Positions 1 to 6,602 of a DNA stretch of 12,634 nucleotides are shown here, one piece after another. How positions within the stretch are numbered: position 1 is the stretch's first letter; every line of letters begins with the position of its first letter. A program made the translations under genes and the position numbers. The stretch lies in contig JANQGS010000186.1 of NCBI GenBank assembly GCA_028277195.1, positions 1-12,634 on the forward strand, given 5' to 3'. The notes beneath the pieces are model-generated. The model worked only from the letters and a program-made list of their open reading frames with translations, was not told where the DNA came from and ran no database searches. The stretch is from Candidatus Gastranaerophilales bacterium (GTDB lineage: Bacteria > Cyanobacteriota > Vampirovibrionia > Gastranaerophilales > UBA9971).

Positions 1-122
1 AGCAGGCGGCGCTGTCCGCATTTGCGCGGCAAAGCCGGATTTTCCAAAATCCATCGCTCCTGCTTCGCCATACCGCTCCAGGCGTTAGCAGTTAAAATCT
101 GAAATTTAATTTGGGAGCGGTA
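1..122. other. GC-rich structured region upstream of pheS
   Basis: No gene is recognisable here. About 60% of the first 90 bases are G or C, while the next 48 are strongly AT-rich. The stretch is full of inverted repeats: CCGC 16-19 with GCGG 26-29; CGGC-AAA-GCCG at 27-37; the palindrome GGATTTT-CC-AAAATCC at 37-52; AGCAGG 1-6 with CCTGCT 59-64; and a perfect 9-bp pair TACCGCTCC 71-79 with GGAGCGGTA 114-122. The last arm runs into the TATAAT box at 121-126. It could be a dispersed intergenic repeat, a structured RNA cut by the window edge, or the downstream signals of an unseen gene. I see no T-box sequence (AGGGTGGNACCGCG) and no Phe-rich leader peptide, so pheS attenuation is not supported. 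Confidence 0.45.
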
Positions 123-126
123 TAAT
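121..126 (+). promoter_or_regulatory. candidate -10 box for pheS
   Basis: A perfect TATAAT lies 33 bp before the pheS ATG. Transcription would start near 133, giving a leader of roughly 27 nt that contains the GGAAAGG ribosome binding site. The hexamer 17 bp upstream (TCTGAA) is a poor -35. The box overlaps the right arm of a 9-bp inverted repeat, so the hairpin or a bound protein could affect it. Confidence 0.4.
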
Positions 127-159
127 AAAAGAATTAAATTGCCCTGGAAAGGAAAAATA

Positions 160-1194
160 ATGCAAACTAAACTCGAACAAATGAAAACCCGGGCTGTTGA
201 AGAAATAAAAAATGCTTCAAATTTAAATGAATTGCAGGAAATAAAAATAAAATACCTTAGCAGGAAAGGCGAGCTAAACACCATAAGGCGCGGCATTAAA
301 GACCTCTCGCCTGAGGAAAAGCCTTTTATAGGTGATTTGGCCAATAAAACAGCAGGGGCAATAGAAAAAGCATTTGACGAAAGTTATGAAACGCTATATA
401 AACAGTCAATATCAGAAAAATTGGCATCAGAGAAATTAGATGTAACCCTGCCCGGGGATTTTGTACCATATGGAAAACAGCACCCCTTAACACTTACAGT
501 AAATGAAATAGTATCAATATTCTATAAAATGGGCTTTACACTGGTCGATGAAGCTGACAGCCCTGAAGTGGAAACAGAATACTATAATTTTGACGCCCTG
601 AACTTTCCGCCTGACCACCCGGCAAAAGACATGCAGGATACTTTCTATACACTCAACGCGCCCAACCTCCTGTTAAGAAGCCAGACGTCAAATTCCCAGA
701 TAAGAAAAATGGAAAAAACACCGCCGCCGCTGCGTGTTATAAGCCCGGGCAGGGTGTACCGCTCAGAAGCGGTTAGCAGCAGGAAGAACAACCTTTTCCA
801 CCAGGTCGAAGGGTTTATGGTTGATAAAGAGGTGACTTTCGGGGACTTAAAAGGTGTTCTAAACGCTTTTACCGGGCAATTTTTTGGCCAGGAGAGACCA
901 ACCCGCTTCAGGACGAGTTTTTTCCCGTTTACAGAACCAAGCGTGGAAATAGATGTCCAGTGTATTATTTGCGCCGGCTCAGGTTGCAGGACTTGTTCCC
1001 GGTCCGGATGGCTTGAAATACTCGGGGCCGGTATGATTGACCCTAATGTTTTACAGACAGTTAATATTGACCCTGATAAATACTCGGGATTCGCTTTTGG
1101 CATGGGCGTGGAACGACTTGCCATGCTAAAACTAGCGGTCAATGACATAAGACTTTTCTTTAATAATGACATAAGATTCCTCGAACAGTTTTAG
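160..1194 (+). CDS. pheS: Phenylalanine--tRNA ligase alpha subunit
   Basis: This class II synthetase subunit charges tRNA-Phe with phenylalanine in the cytosol as part of an alpha2beta2 enzyme. I choose the ATG at 160 because GGAAAGG lies 7-13 bp before it; an in-frame TTG at 139 has no such site. That gives 344 residues, normal for PheS. Seen in the protein: a charged helical N-terminus (about 1-85, the tRNA-binding coiled coil), a motif-1 region around KQHPL (about 107), the motif-2 FHQVEG at 213-218, and the motif-3 GMGVERLAML at 314-323 followed by the usual DIR-FF-ND-RFL-QF ending. Four cysteines at 268, 271, 276 and 279 form the CxxC-GxGCRxC knuckle found in many bacterial PheS proteins, probably binding zinc. 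pheT does not follow; the next gene is a TPR protein. An unlinked pheS is seen in Cyanobacteria. Confidence 0.97.
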   Translation: MQTKLEQMKTRAVEEIKNASNLNELQEIKIKYLSRKGELNTIRRGIKDLSPEEKPFIGDLANKTAGAIEKAFDESYETLYKQSISEKLASEKLDVTLPGDFVPYGKQHPLTLTVNEIVSIFYKMGFTLVDEADSPEVETEYYNFDALNFPPDHPAKDMQDTFYTLNAPNLLLRSQTSNSQIRKMEKTPPPLRVISPGRVYRSEAVSSRKNNLFHQVEGFMVDKEVTFGDLKGVLNAFTGQFFGQERPTRFRTSFFPFTEPSVEIDVQCIICAGSGCRTCSRSGWLEILGAGMIDPNVLQTVNIDPDKYSGFAFGMGVERLAMLKLAVNDIRLFFNNDIRFLEQF

Positions 1195-1222
1195 TTTCTG
1201 TAATAAGTAGTTACCTTTTTGC

Positions 1223-1228
1223 TATAAT
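1223..1228 (+). promoter_or_regulatory. -10 box set for a leaderless TPR mRNA
   Basis: TATAAT ends 6 nt before the ATG at 1235, so transcription would start at or next to the start codon. No Shine-Dalgarno sequence precedes this ATG. No good -35 is visible 16-18 bp upstream. The same arrangement recurs at 6591-6603. Confidence 0.45.
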
Positions 1229-1234
1229 TTTGTA

Positions 1235-2605
1235 ATGTTCAAGTTTTTGCGAAACATAATTGAGCAAGTATCCAAATACCATAAAACAACCCTGGACTAT
1301 AAGGCAGTTACGGGGGAAAATGCCATCCCATCAAAAGCCTTTGTAAACTGGGGCATTTCCCTTGCCGCTTCAGGCGATATTGAGGAGGCGCTTGAAAAAT
1401 TTGAATCCTCTTCATATATGAGGCCCCTGAACCCCGAGAGCTTCAACAACTGGGGCATTGCGCTCGCCTCAATCGGGAAATACGAGGACGCAATATCAAA
1501 ATTCAGGGAAGCGGCAAGAATTGACCCGGATTGTGCAAAGGCATACTCCCTCTGGGGTTCGGCCCTGGTTGAGCTGGAGGAGTTTGACAAGGCGGAAAAA
1601 CTGTACAACGCCTCACTTAACCTTACTCCCCACAATATTGAGATATACCTCAGCTGGGGCATTGCGCTTGCCAGGAAAAACAGGGGAAATATTGCGGAAA
1701 CAAAATTTCGAAAAGCCCTTGAAATGAACCCCAGATCGGCCCAGGCGGCTTTCCTGCTGGGGATTGTACTTGTAGAGCTGGGAAAATACGATGAGGCAAT
1801 AGAAAAATTTGAACTGTCGCTCGAATACCAGCAAAATAACGCTGAAACCTGGCACTATTACGCTGTAGCCCTGTTGAAAAAAGGGGAATATGAAAAAGCA
1901 TACGAAAAAGCCCAGACCGCAATAAAAATGAGTCCCGTCAGGGTGGAATTCCAGGTAAATACCGCAGAAATACTGGCAGCGTTAGGCAAACATGAACAGG
2001 CAGCAGTTTGTTATGAACTGGCCCGGAAAACAGACCCCAATCATCCTGAGCTTTATTGTTCCTGGGGGTTGGCCCTTAAAAATTGCGAAAACCACACGGA
2101 AGCCGTTAAAAAATTGGAAAAAGCACTTTCGCTAACACCCGGAAATGAAATAATAATGTACTCCCTGGCTATTTCACTTACAGAAACGGGCGAGCTCGAC
2201 GCTGCCCGGGAATTGCTGGAAAACTTACTGGATATAAACCCCCGCCACGCTGAAGCCTACGTAAAGCTGGGGTCTGTTTTTCATAAAACAGGGGAGATTG
2301 ATAAAGCAATTGAGAATTATAAACAGGCCCTGAACTACCCCCTTAAAAAGCTGGGGGCGGAATATTATATAGCCTCGGCCTATAAGGAGCTAAACCTGTA
2401 TGATGAGGCAGCCAGGTATTATCAAAAAGCTATTGAGGTTAACCATAAACATGCCGAGGCATTTGCCGAGTATGCGGCGGTTTTGAGCAAGCTGGGCAAT
2501 GTCGAGGATGCCAGGAGAAAAATACGCAGGGCATTTCAGCTTGAGCCCGGGAATAAAACAGTAAATTTGTATTATAATGAAATAAATTCAAAAGGAACAG
2601 GATAA
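1235..2605 (+). CDS. TPR protein with 12 gapless repeats
   Basis: A 456-residue protein built almost wholly of tetratricopeptide repeats. After a 33-residue lysine-rich, probably helical N-terminus, residues 34-441 divide into exactly twelve 34-residue units with no insertions, followed by a 15-residue tail. Each unit shows the TPR pattern: a small residue at position 8 or so, Ala at 20, and Pro near 32. Units 1-4 and 8 carry a W-G-x-(A/S)-L variant in helix A. Such solenoids act as docking surfaces for other proteins; nothing in the sequence names the partner, and there is no signal peptide or enzyme domain. The stop overlaps the lysC ATG by one base (TAATG), implying translational coupling. 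Function unknown; the fold is certain. Confidence 0.9.
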   Translation: MFKFLRNIIEQVSKYHKTTLDYKAVTGENAIPSKAFVNWGISLAASGDIEEALEKFESSSYMRPLNPESFNNWGIALASIGKYEDAISKFREAARIDPDCAKAYSLWGSALVELEEFDKAEKLYNASLNLTPHNIEIYLSWGIALARKNRGNIAETKFRKALEMNPRSAQAAFLLGIVLVELGKYDEAIEKFELSLEYQQNNAETWHYYAVALLKKGEYEKAYEKAQTAIKMSPVRVEFQVNTAEILAALGKHEQAAVCYELARKTDPNHPELYCSWGLALKNCENHTEAVKKLEKALSLTPGNEIIMYSLAISLTETGELDAARELLENLLDINPRHAEAYVKLGSVFHKTGEIDKAIENYKQALNYPLKKLGAEYYIASAYKELNLYDEAARYYQKAIEVNHKHAEAFAEYAAVLSKLGNVEDARRKIRRAFQLEPGNKTVNLYYNEINSKGTG

Positions 2606-3840
2606 TGAGTATAGTAGTACAAAAATTTGGAGGAACATCGGTAGCAGACGCCGCAAAAATAAAAAACGTGGCCAATGCCGTTATACGTGAATACAATAAC
2701 GGAAAACAGGTGGTAGCAGTAGTTTCAGCCATGGGTAAAACTACTGACGGGCTTGTAAAACTGGCCGGGGACATAACAGAAAAACCCTGCAGCAGGGAAA
2801 TGGACATGCTGCTTTCGACCGGAGAGCAAATTTCCATTGCCTTGCTTTCCATGGCAATACAGGAAGCAGGGTATCAGTCCATTAGTTTACTGGCATCGCA
2901 AATAGGCATATTCACGGAAAGCATTCACTCAAAGGCCAGAATCGTTGATATTAAAACGGACAAACTCCAAAAACACCTTAATGAAGGGAAAATAATAATA
3001 GCAGCAGGGTTTCAGGGTATAACCCGGGACGGCGAGATAACCACCCTTGGCAGAGGTGGTACAGATACCACTGCCGTTGCCATCGCCGCAGCCCTAAAGG
3101 CAGAAAAATGCGATATTTATACCGATGTTAACGCTATTTATACGGCTGACCCGAGACAGGTACCCAGGGCCAGCAGGCTGGAAACCGTTTCTTACTCGGA
3201 AATGCTCGAGCTGGCAAGGGTTGGGGCTAAAGTGCTCCACCCCCGCTCAGTTGAAACCGCAAAACAGTTTAACGTCCCCCTGCGGCTCAGGAGCAGTTTT
3301 AACCTCGATGACCCCGGAACATTAGTAATAGGAGATGATAAAATGGAAATACACAGACCGGTTACAGGAATTGCAGCAGATTTAAAACAGGTCAGGATAG
3401 CGATTTTGAGGGTTCCTGACCAGCCGGGTGTTGCCGCAAGGATTTTTAGCACGCTTGCAAACAGTAATATAAGTGTTGATATGATTATCCAGTCCCTTGA
3501 AGAGGGCAACCTCAACAATATTGCGTTCACCGTGCATGAAAACGACCTTAACAACGCCATAGACGTACTTGAAAGTGTAAGAAAAGACATTAACGCCGGA
3601 GAGGTAGTGGTAGATAGGAACATTGCAAAAGTCAGCCTCGTCGGAGCGGGAATGGTGGACAGGCCCGGTATTGCCGCCGGAATGTTTGAGGCAATGGCCG
3701 AGGCGGGCATAAATATCAAGATGATTGCGACCAGTGAAATCAAGATAAGCTGCCTTGTTGACAAAGACCACGCTGAAGAGGCCCTGCGCTCAATTCATAC
3801 AAAATTTGAGCTGGACGCAAAAGCTGAGGTGCAAAGTTAG
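2605..3840 (+). CDS. lysC: Aspartate kinase, monofunctional, with two ACT domains
   Basis: Phosphorylates aspartate to aspartyl phosphate, the first step toward lysine, threonine, methionine and diaminopimelate for the wall. The 411-residue protein has the amino acid kinase fold: KFGGTS at 7-12, STGEQ at 71-75, GRGGTDTTA at 149-157 and YTDVNAIYTADPR at 172-184. Two ACT domains follow (about 263-335 and 341-405), each with the D-x-P-G-(V/I)-A loop that typically forms the feedback site for lysine and/or threonine. There is no homoserine dehydrogenase domain. Its ATG overlaps the TPR gene stop, so it is probably co-transcribed with it. No lysine riboswitch is seen upstream, since the gene sits inside the cluster. 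An internal start at 3343 may produce a free ACT-domain subunit. Which effector inhibits it cannot be read from the sequence. Confidence 0.95.
   Translation: MSIVVQKFGGTSVADAAKIKNVANAVIREYNNGKQVVAVVSAMGKTTDGLVKLAGDITEKPCSREMDMLLSTGEQISIALLSMAIQEAGYQSISLLASQIGIFTESIHSKARIVDIKTDKLQKHLNEGKIIIAAGFQGITRDGEITTLGRGGTDTTAVAIAAALKAEKCDIYTDVNAIYTADPRQVPRASRLETVSYSEMLELARVGAKVLHPRSVETAKQFNVPLRLRSSFNLDDPGTLVIGDDKMEIHRPVTGIAADLKQVRIAILRVPDQPGVAARIFSTLANSNISVDMIIQSLEEGNLNNIAFTVHENDLNNAIDVLESVRKDINAGEVVVDRNIAKVSLVGAGMVDRPGIAAGMFEAMAEAGINIKMIATSEIKISCLVDKDHAEEALRSIHTKFELDAKAEVQS
3331..3345 (+). promoter_or_regulatory. internal Shine-Dalgarno and ATG inside lysC
   Basis: GGAG at 3331-3334 stands 8 nt before an in-frame ATG at 3343 (Met247 of 411). 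Translation from here would give a 165-residue protein made of both ACT domains. Bacillus subtilis aspartokinase II and Corynebacterium LysC are known to make an alpha2beta2 enzyme by an internal start at nearly the same place. That it is used here is inference. Confidence 0.55.
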
Positions 3841-3853
3841 GCAGTTTCAGGCA

Positions 3854-4642
3854 ATGAAACACAAAAAAAAGATAAAATTCGGGCTCATAAACTTCACCAA
3901 CTGCCTCCCGCTAAATTATACCCTCGAAAAATGGCAGCCGGAAAATATAGAGTTAATCTACGGCAACCCCGCACAAATAAACAGGCTTATGGCATCGGGG
4001 CAACTGGATATTGCACCGGTCTCATCCATTGAGTATTTAAAAAACCGGGATAAATACGACCTTGTGGAAACCGCATGTATAAGCTCGGACGGGGAATGCG
4101 GAAGCGTTACCCTGTTTTCCGACAGGGAACTGCACCGGGTGAAAAACATAGCACTGCCCGATGACTCGGCAACTTCATCGGCAATGTTAAAGATTATCCT
4201 GAAAAAGCACGACATAATTTATAGCATACATAATTACAATAATATAAATTTTAATAACCGGGCAGCCCTGTTTATAGGAGATAATGCCTTAAGGGAAAAA
4301 AATGCCGGGCACTGCTTTTCATATGATATTGGAAAGCTATGGAAAGACACCGCAGGATACCCGGCTGTATTCGGAACCTGGGTAAGGAAAAAAAATATGT
4401 TCCGGGAGTTGGATATTTTAATCCCTAAAGCAATTGAAACAGGACTTAAACTATACTTTAATGAAATACTTGATGCGGCATCAATTAACCTCAGGTTGCC
4501 GGGGGAAGCCATCAGGGATTACCTTAAGTCAAAAATCAATTATGAATATACGGAAAGGCATAAAATAAGTCTTGAAAAATTTGAAGAATCCTTTAATAAC
4601 CTTTTTTCTGGCTCTGACAGCCTTTACTCTCTTAGGTTATAG
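3854..4642 (+). CDS. mqnA: Chorismate dehydratase of the futalosine menaquinone pathway
   Basis: MqnA converts chorismate to 3-[(1-carboxyvinyl)oxy]benzoate, the entry step of the futalosine route to menaquinone. I choose the ATG at 3854 (262 residues); the longer frame from 3755 lies almost wholly in lysC and the family begins at this point (KIKFGLINFTNCLPL). Family landmarks: GECGSVTLFS near 80-89, LPDDSATSSAML near 99-110, ALFIGDNAL near 137-145 and DIGKLWKDTAGYPAVFGTW near 156-174, matching the bilobed periplasmic-binding-protein-like fold. The ribosome binding site is weak (TTAGG about 13 bp upstream), so coupling to lysC, whose stop is 13 bp away, is likely. The other mqn genes are not in the window. 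A menaquinone route fits with the complex I genes at 7277-10172. A role as MqnD is less likely given the motifs. Confidence 0.88.
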   Translation: MKHKKKIKFGLINFTNCLPLNYTLEKWQPENIELIYGNPAQINRLMASGQLDIAPVSSIEYLKNRDKYDLVETACISSDGECGSVTLFSDRELHRVKNIALPDDSATSSAMLKIILKKHDIIYSIHNYNNINFNNRAALFIGDNALREKNAGHCFSYDIGKLWKDTAGYPAVFGTWVRKKNMFRELDILIPKAIETGLKLYFNEILDAASINLRLPGEAIRDYLKSKINYEYTERHKISLEKFEESFNNLFSGSDSLYSLRL

Positions 4643-5786
4643 TTTTGCAAATGTCGAGAAAATGGATACTTCCCCGAAAGGGGTTTTTAACGCGGCCTGG
4701 CGCATGGTTAAAAATAATTATGTTGATGAAACCTGCAATCACCAGGACTGGGAAAAGTGGAAAAAGCGTTACGAAAACAGTATTGAAACGTACCGGGACT
4801 CGCACGTTGCCATAGAAACAATGCTGGAGAGCCTTGATGACCCTTATACAAAATTTTTGTCGGTCAGGGATTTTAAGGAGCAGGATATGAACATGGATGC
4901 CAGGCTTAAGGGCATAGGTGTCCATATAACCAAAACGGACGGCAAGGTCATTATTATAAGCGTTATAGAGAACAGCCCGGCCCGGAAATACGGGTTAAAA
5001 CCCAAAGATGAAATTATAAAAGTGGACTCCACTCCGACTAAAGGTCTTCCGCTGGGCAAAGTTGCCGACCTGATACGCGGGGAAGAGGGTTCTTCGGTTA
5101 AAATCACTGTTTTAAGGGATGATAATTTACTGGATAAAAGCATTATCAGGGAAGAAATCAGGATTAAAACCGTAAAGTATAAAATGCTTGATAAAAATAT
5201 CGCATATATCAAAATATCGAGTTTTATAAGTTTTGATACCACCAATGAGTTTAAAAATGCCCTCCGGGCGGTTAATGATGCTCACAGCCTTATAATTGAC
5301 GTGCGGGGGAATTACGGCGGGCTGTTGACTAACGCCATTGAGGTGACTAACGCGTTTCTTGATAAGGGAAATATAGTAAGCATAGTGGACAGGGCGGGAA
5401 ATAAAAAGAATTTTTCCGCAAAGCCTTATAATTTTGTAACACACAAGCCTGTCATAGTTCTTATTGACGAGGCCTCAGCAAGTGCGAGCGAAATTTTCAG
5501 CGGGGCTTTACAGGATTATGAGAGGGCAGAGCTTGTCGGCGAAAAAACTTTTGGAAAAGGCAAGGTACAGATGGTACTCAGGCTGCCTGACGACTCGGGG
5601 ATTAACCTGACCATAGCAAAATACCTTACTCCTTCGGGCAGGGATATAGAGCAAAAAGGCATTGAGCCTGACTATAAAGTACCGACCAGCCCGGAAGGTT
5701 TTATCAAGGGAGAAGACGTATGCCTGAGTAAGGCGGTAGAGATTTTATCGAGCAAGAAACTACAGGCTACATTGCCGCCGGGCTAA
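4572..5786 (+). CDS. ctpA: Carboxyl-terminal processing protease (S41 family)
   Basis: A PDZ-containing serine protease that trims or degrades exported proteins from their C-termini. The 404-residue frame starts at TTG 4572, overlapping mqnA by 71 bp; a second in-frame TTG is at 4581. Neither has a good Shine-Dalgarno, but the N-terminus they encode is a convincing signal peptide or anchor: KNLKN, then a hydrophobic stretch (about 7-23) and a possible SFA cleavage site near 24-26. The next ATG, at 4662, would remove it. A PDZ domain spans about 110-185 (KGIGVHI; NSPARKYGLKPKDEI). The catalytic core carries SASASEIF at 302-309 and GEKTFGKGKVQ at 323-333; the 25-residue Ser-Lys spacing of the family points to Ser304 and Lys329. 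It ends 2 bp from the convergent rplK stop. Family certain, start codon less so. Confidence 0.92.
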   Translation: MKNLKNPLITFFLALTAFTLLGYSFANVEKMDTSPKGVFNAAWRMVKNNYVDETCNHQDWEKWKKRYENSIETYRDSHVAIETMLESLDDPYTKFLSVRDFKEQDMNMDARLKGIGVHITKTDGKVIIISVIENSPARKYGLKPKDEIIKVDSTPTKGLPLGKVADLIRGEEGSSVKITVLRDDNLLDKSIIREEIRIKTVKYKMLDKNIAYIKISSFISFDTTNEFKNALRAVNDAHSLIIDVRGNYGGLLTNAIEVTNAFLDKGNIVSIVDRAGNKKNFSAKPYNFVTHKPVIVLIDEASASASEIFSGALQDYERAELVGEKTFGKGKVQMVLRLPDDSGINLTIAKYLTPSGRDIEQKGIEPDYKVPTSPEGFIKGEDVCLSKAVEILSSKKLQATLPPG

Positions 5787-5788
5787 AA

Positions 5789-6214
5789 TTAATCCTGAAC
5801 CGTTATACCCATACTGCGGGCAGACCCCTTTACCATTTCGACTGCTGCCTCGAGGCTTGTTGCGTTTAAATCAGGCATTTTTGCGTTTGCGATTTCTTCG
5901 ACCTGTTTAAGGTTTATTGTACCGACCTTATCCTTATTGGGAACAGAAGACCCTTTGTCAACTCCGGCGGCTTTTTTAATCAGCTCTGAGGTTGGCGGGG
6001 TTTTTGTGATAAATGAAAAGGACCTGTCCTCATAAACTGTTATTATAACAGGCACGATACTTCCGGCTTTATCCTGCGTCTGGGCATTGTACTGTTTGCA
6101 AAAGTCCATTATATTAACGCCGTGCTGACCTAATGCAGGCCCAATTGGCGGGGAGGGGTTGGCTTTTCCGGCCGGGATTTGAAGTTTTATGTTTGCTACT
6201 ACTTTTTTTGCCAT
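5789..6214 (-). CDS. rplK: 50S ribosomal protein L11
   Basis: L11 binds the GTPase-associated centre of 23S rRNA and is needed for normal factor binding and the stringent response. The 141-residue protein is complete and canonical: KLQIPAGKANPSPPIGPALG near the N-terminus, with the flexible proline-rich rRNA/factor face, FITKTPPTSELIKKAAG mid-chain, and the C-terminal rRNA-binding domain ending in GSARSMGI. The ATG has AAGGAAG 6 nt upstream (minus strand, 6227-6221). In most bacteria the order is nusG-rplK-rplA-rplJ-rplL; here neither nusG nor rplA is adjacent, the 3' side abuts ctpA and the 5' side a broken nucleotidyltransferase gene. I see no good -35; CATAAT at 6248-6243 could serve as -10. 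Identity certain. Confidence 0.97.
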   Translation of the reverse strand: MAKKVVANIKLQIPAGKANPSPPIGPALGQHGVNIMDFCKQYNAQTQDKAGSIVPVIITVYEDRSFSFITKTPPTSELIKKAAGVDKGSSVPNKDKVGTINLKQVEEIANAKMPDLNATSLEAAVEMVKGSARSMGITVQD

Positions 6215-6295
6215 TTTTATCTTCCTTAATTTCTTAGATGAAATTATGATATAATAAAAAAAATATTTTGTATGGAATTTTTCTCAAAGGTTTAG

Positions 6296-6511
6296 TTAAA
6301 ATCTACAATGCTTATCGTCAATATCATACACTTTAAGCGTTATGTCCCTGTCATAGTTTACATCCTGAGAAAAAACTGCTGCTATATCAATATCACTGTA
6401 ATCATGTCGGGTATTTTTTATCCGGGAGCCTTACAAATAAAGCCCTTCAAAGTCTTCTCTCTCTTTAAGGCTATCTTTTAATTCTTTAGCGATTGTTTCA
6501 GCTTTAGTCAT
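6296..6511 (-). pseudogene. MNT-type nucleotidyltransferase gene with an in-frame stop
   Basis: From an ATG at 6511 the minus strand reads 26 codons (MTKAETIAKELKDS...EGLYL), hits TAA at 6433-6431, then continues in the same frame for 44 codons to a second TAA at 6298-6296. Straight after the first stop comes G-S-(10 residues)-D-I-D, the GSx10DxD signature of minimal nucleotidyltransferases, so the stop sits where an aromatic residue (TAT/TAC or TTT) normally precedes GS. The protein also ends early, at about 71 codons, lacking most of the usual C-terminal half. Both faults argue for a dead gene. No HEPN partner is visible downstream. The start has no Shine-Dalgarno; AATAAT lies 7 nt before it. 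This entry accounts for the otherwise gene-free stretch 6215-6602. Confidence 0.75.
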
Positions 6512-6590
6512 GGTAAAAATTATTCTATAACAAAAAAATTTTTAATTAAGCTATTAATTTTTATTTTCACGAATAAAATTCTTATGCGAA

Positions 6591-6596
6591 AATAAT
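6591..6596 (+). promoter_or_regulatory. -10 box set for a leaderless radical SAM mRNA
   Basis: AATAAT ends 6 nt before the ATG at 6603, and no Shine-Dalgarno is present in between. The spacing is the same as at the TPR gene, suggesting a leaderless start. No clear -35 is seen. Confidence 0.35.
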
Positions 6597-6602
6597 ACTG
6601 TT

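Noticed and set aside
1..138. T-box or Phe attenuator controlling pheS
   Set aside because: No T-box core sequence, no Phe-rich leader peptide and no terminator hairpin with a T run are present before the ATG.
645..1172. Long minus-strand frame opposite pheS
   Set aside because: A shadow of pheS, whose class II synthetase motifs are complete on the plus strand.
3192..3764. Long minus-strand frame opposite lysC
   Set aside because: A shadow of the ACT-domain half of lysC; low-complexity hydrophobic composition and no start signals.
3755..3853. Upstream start for mqnA
   Set aside because: The 33 extra codons lie almost wholly in lysC in another frame and do not resemble the family's N-terminus, which begins at the ATG at 3854.
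6250..6255. Plus-strand TATAAT between rplK and the dead MNT gene
   Set aside because: No plus-strand gene follows within 340 bp, and AT-rich sequence gives such hexamers by chance.
6431..6433. Recoding of the in-frame TAA in the MNT gene as readthrough
   Set aside because: TAA is used as a normal stop in several neighbouring genes, and the protein also ends too early, so decay is simpler.
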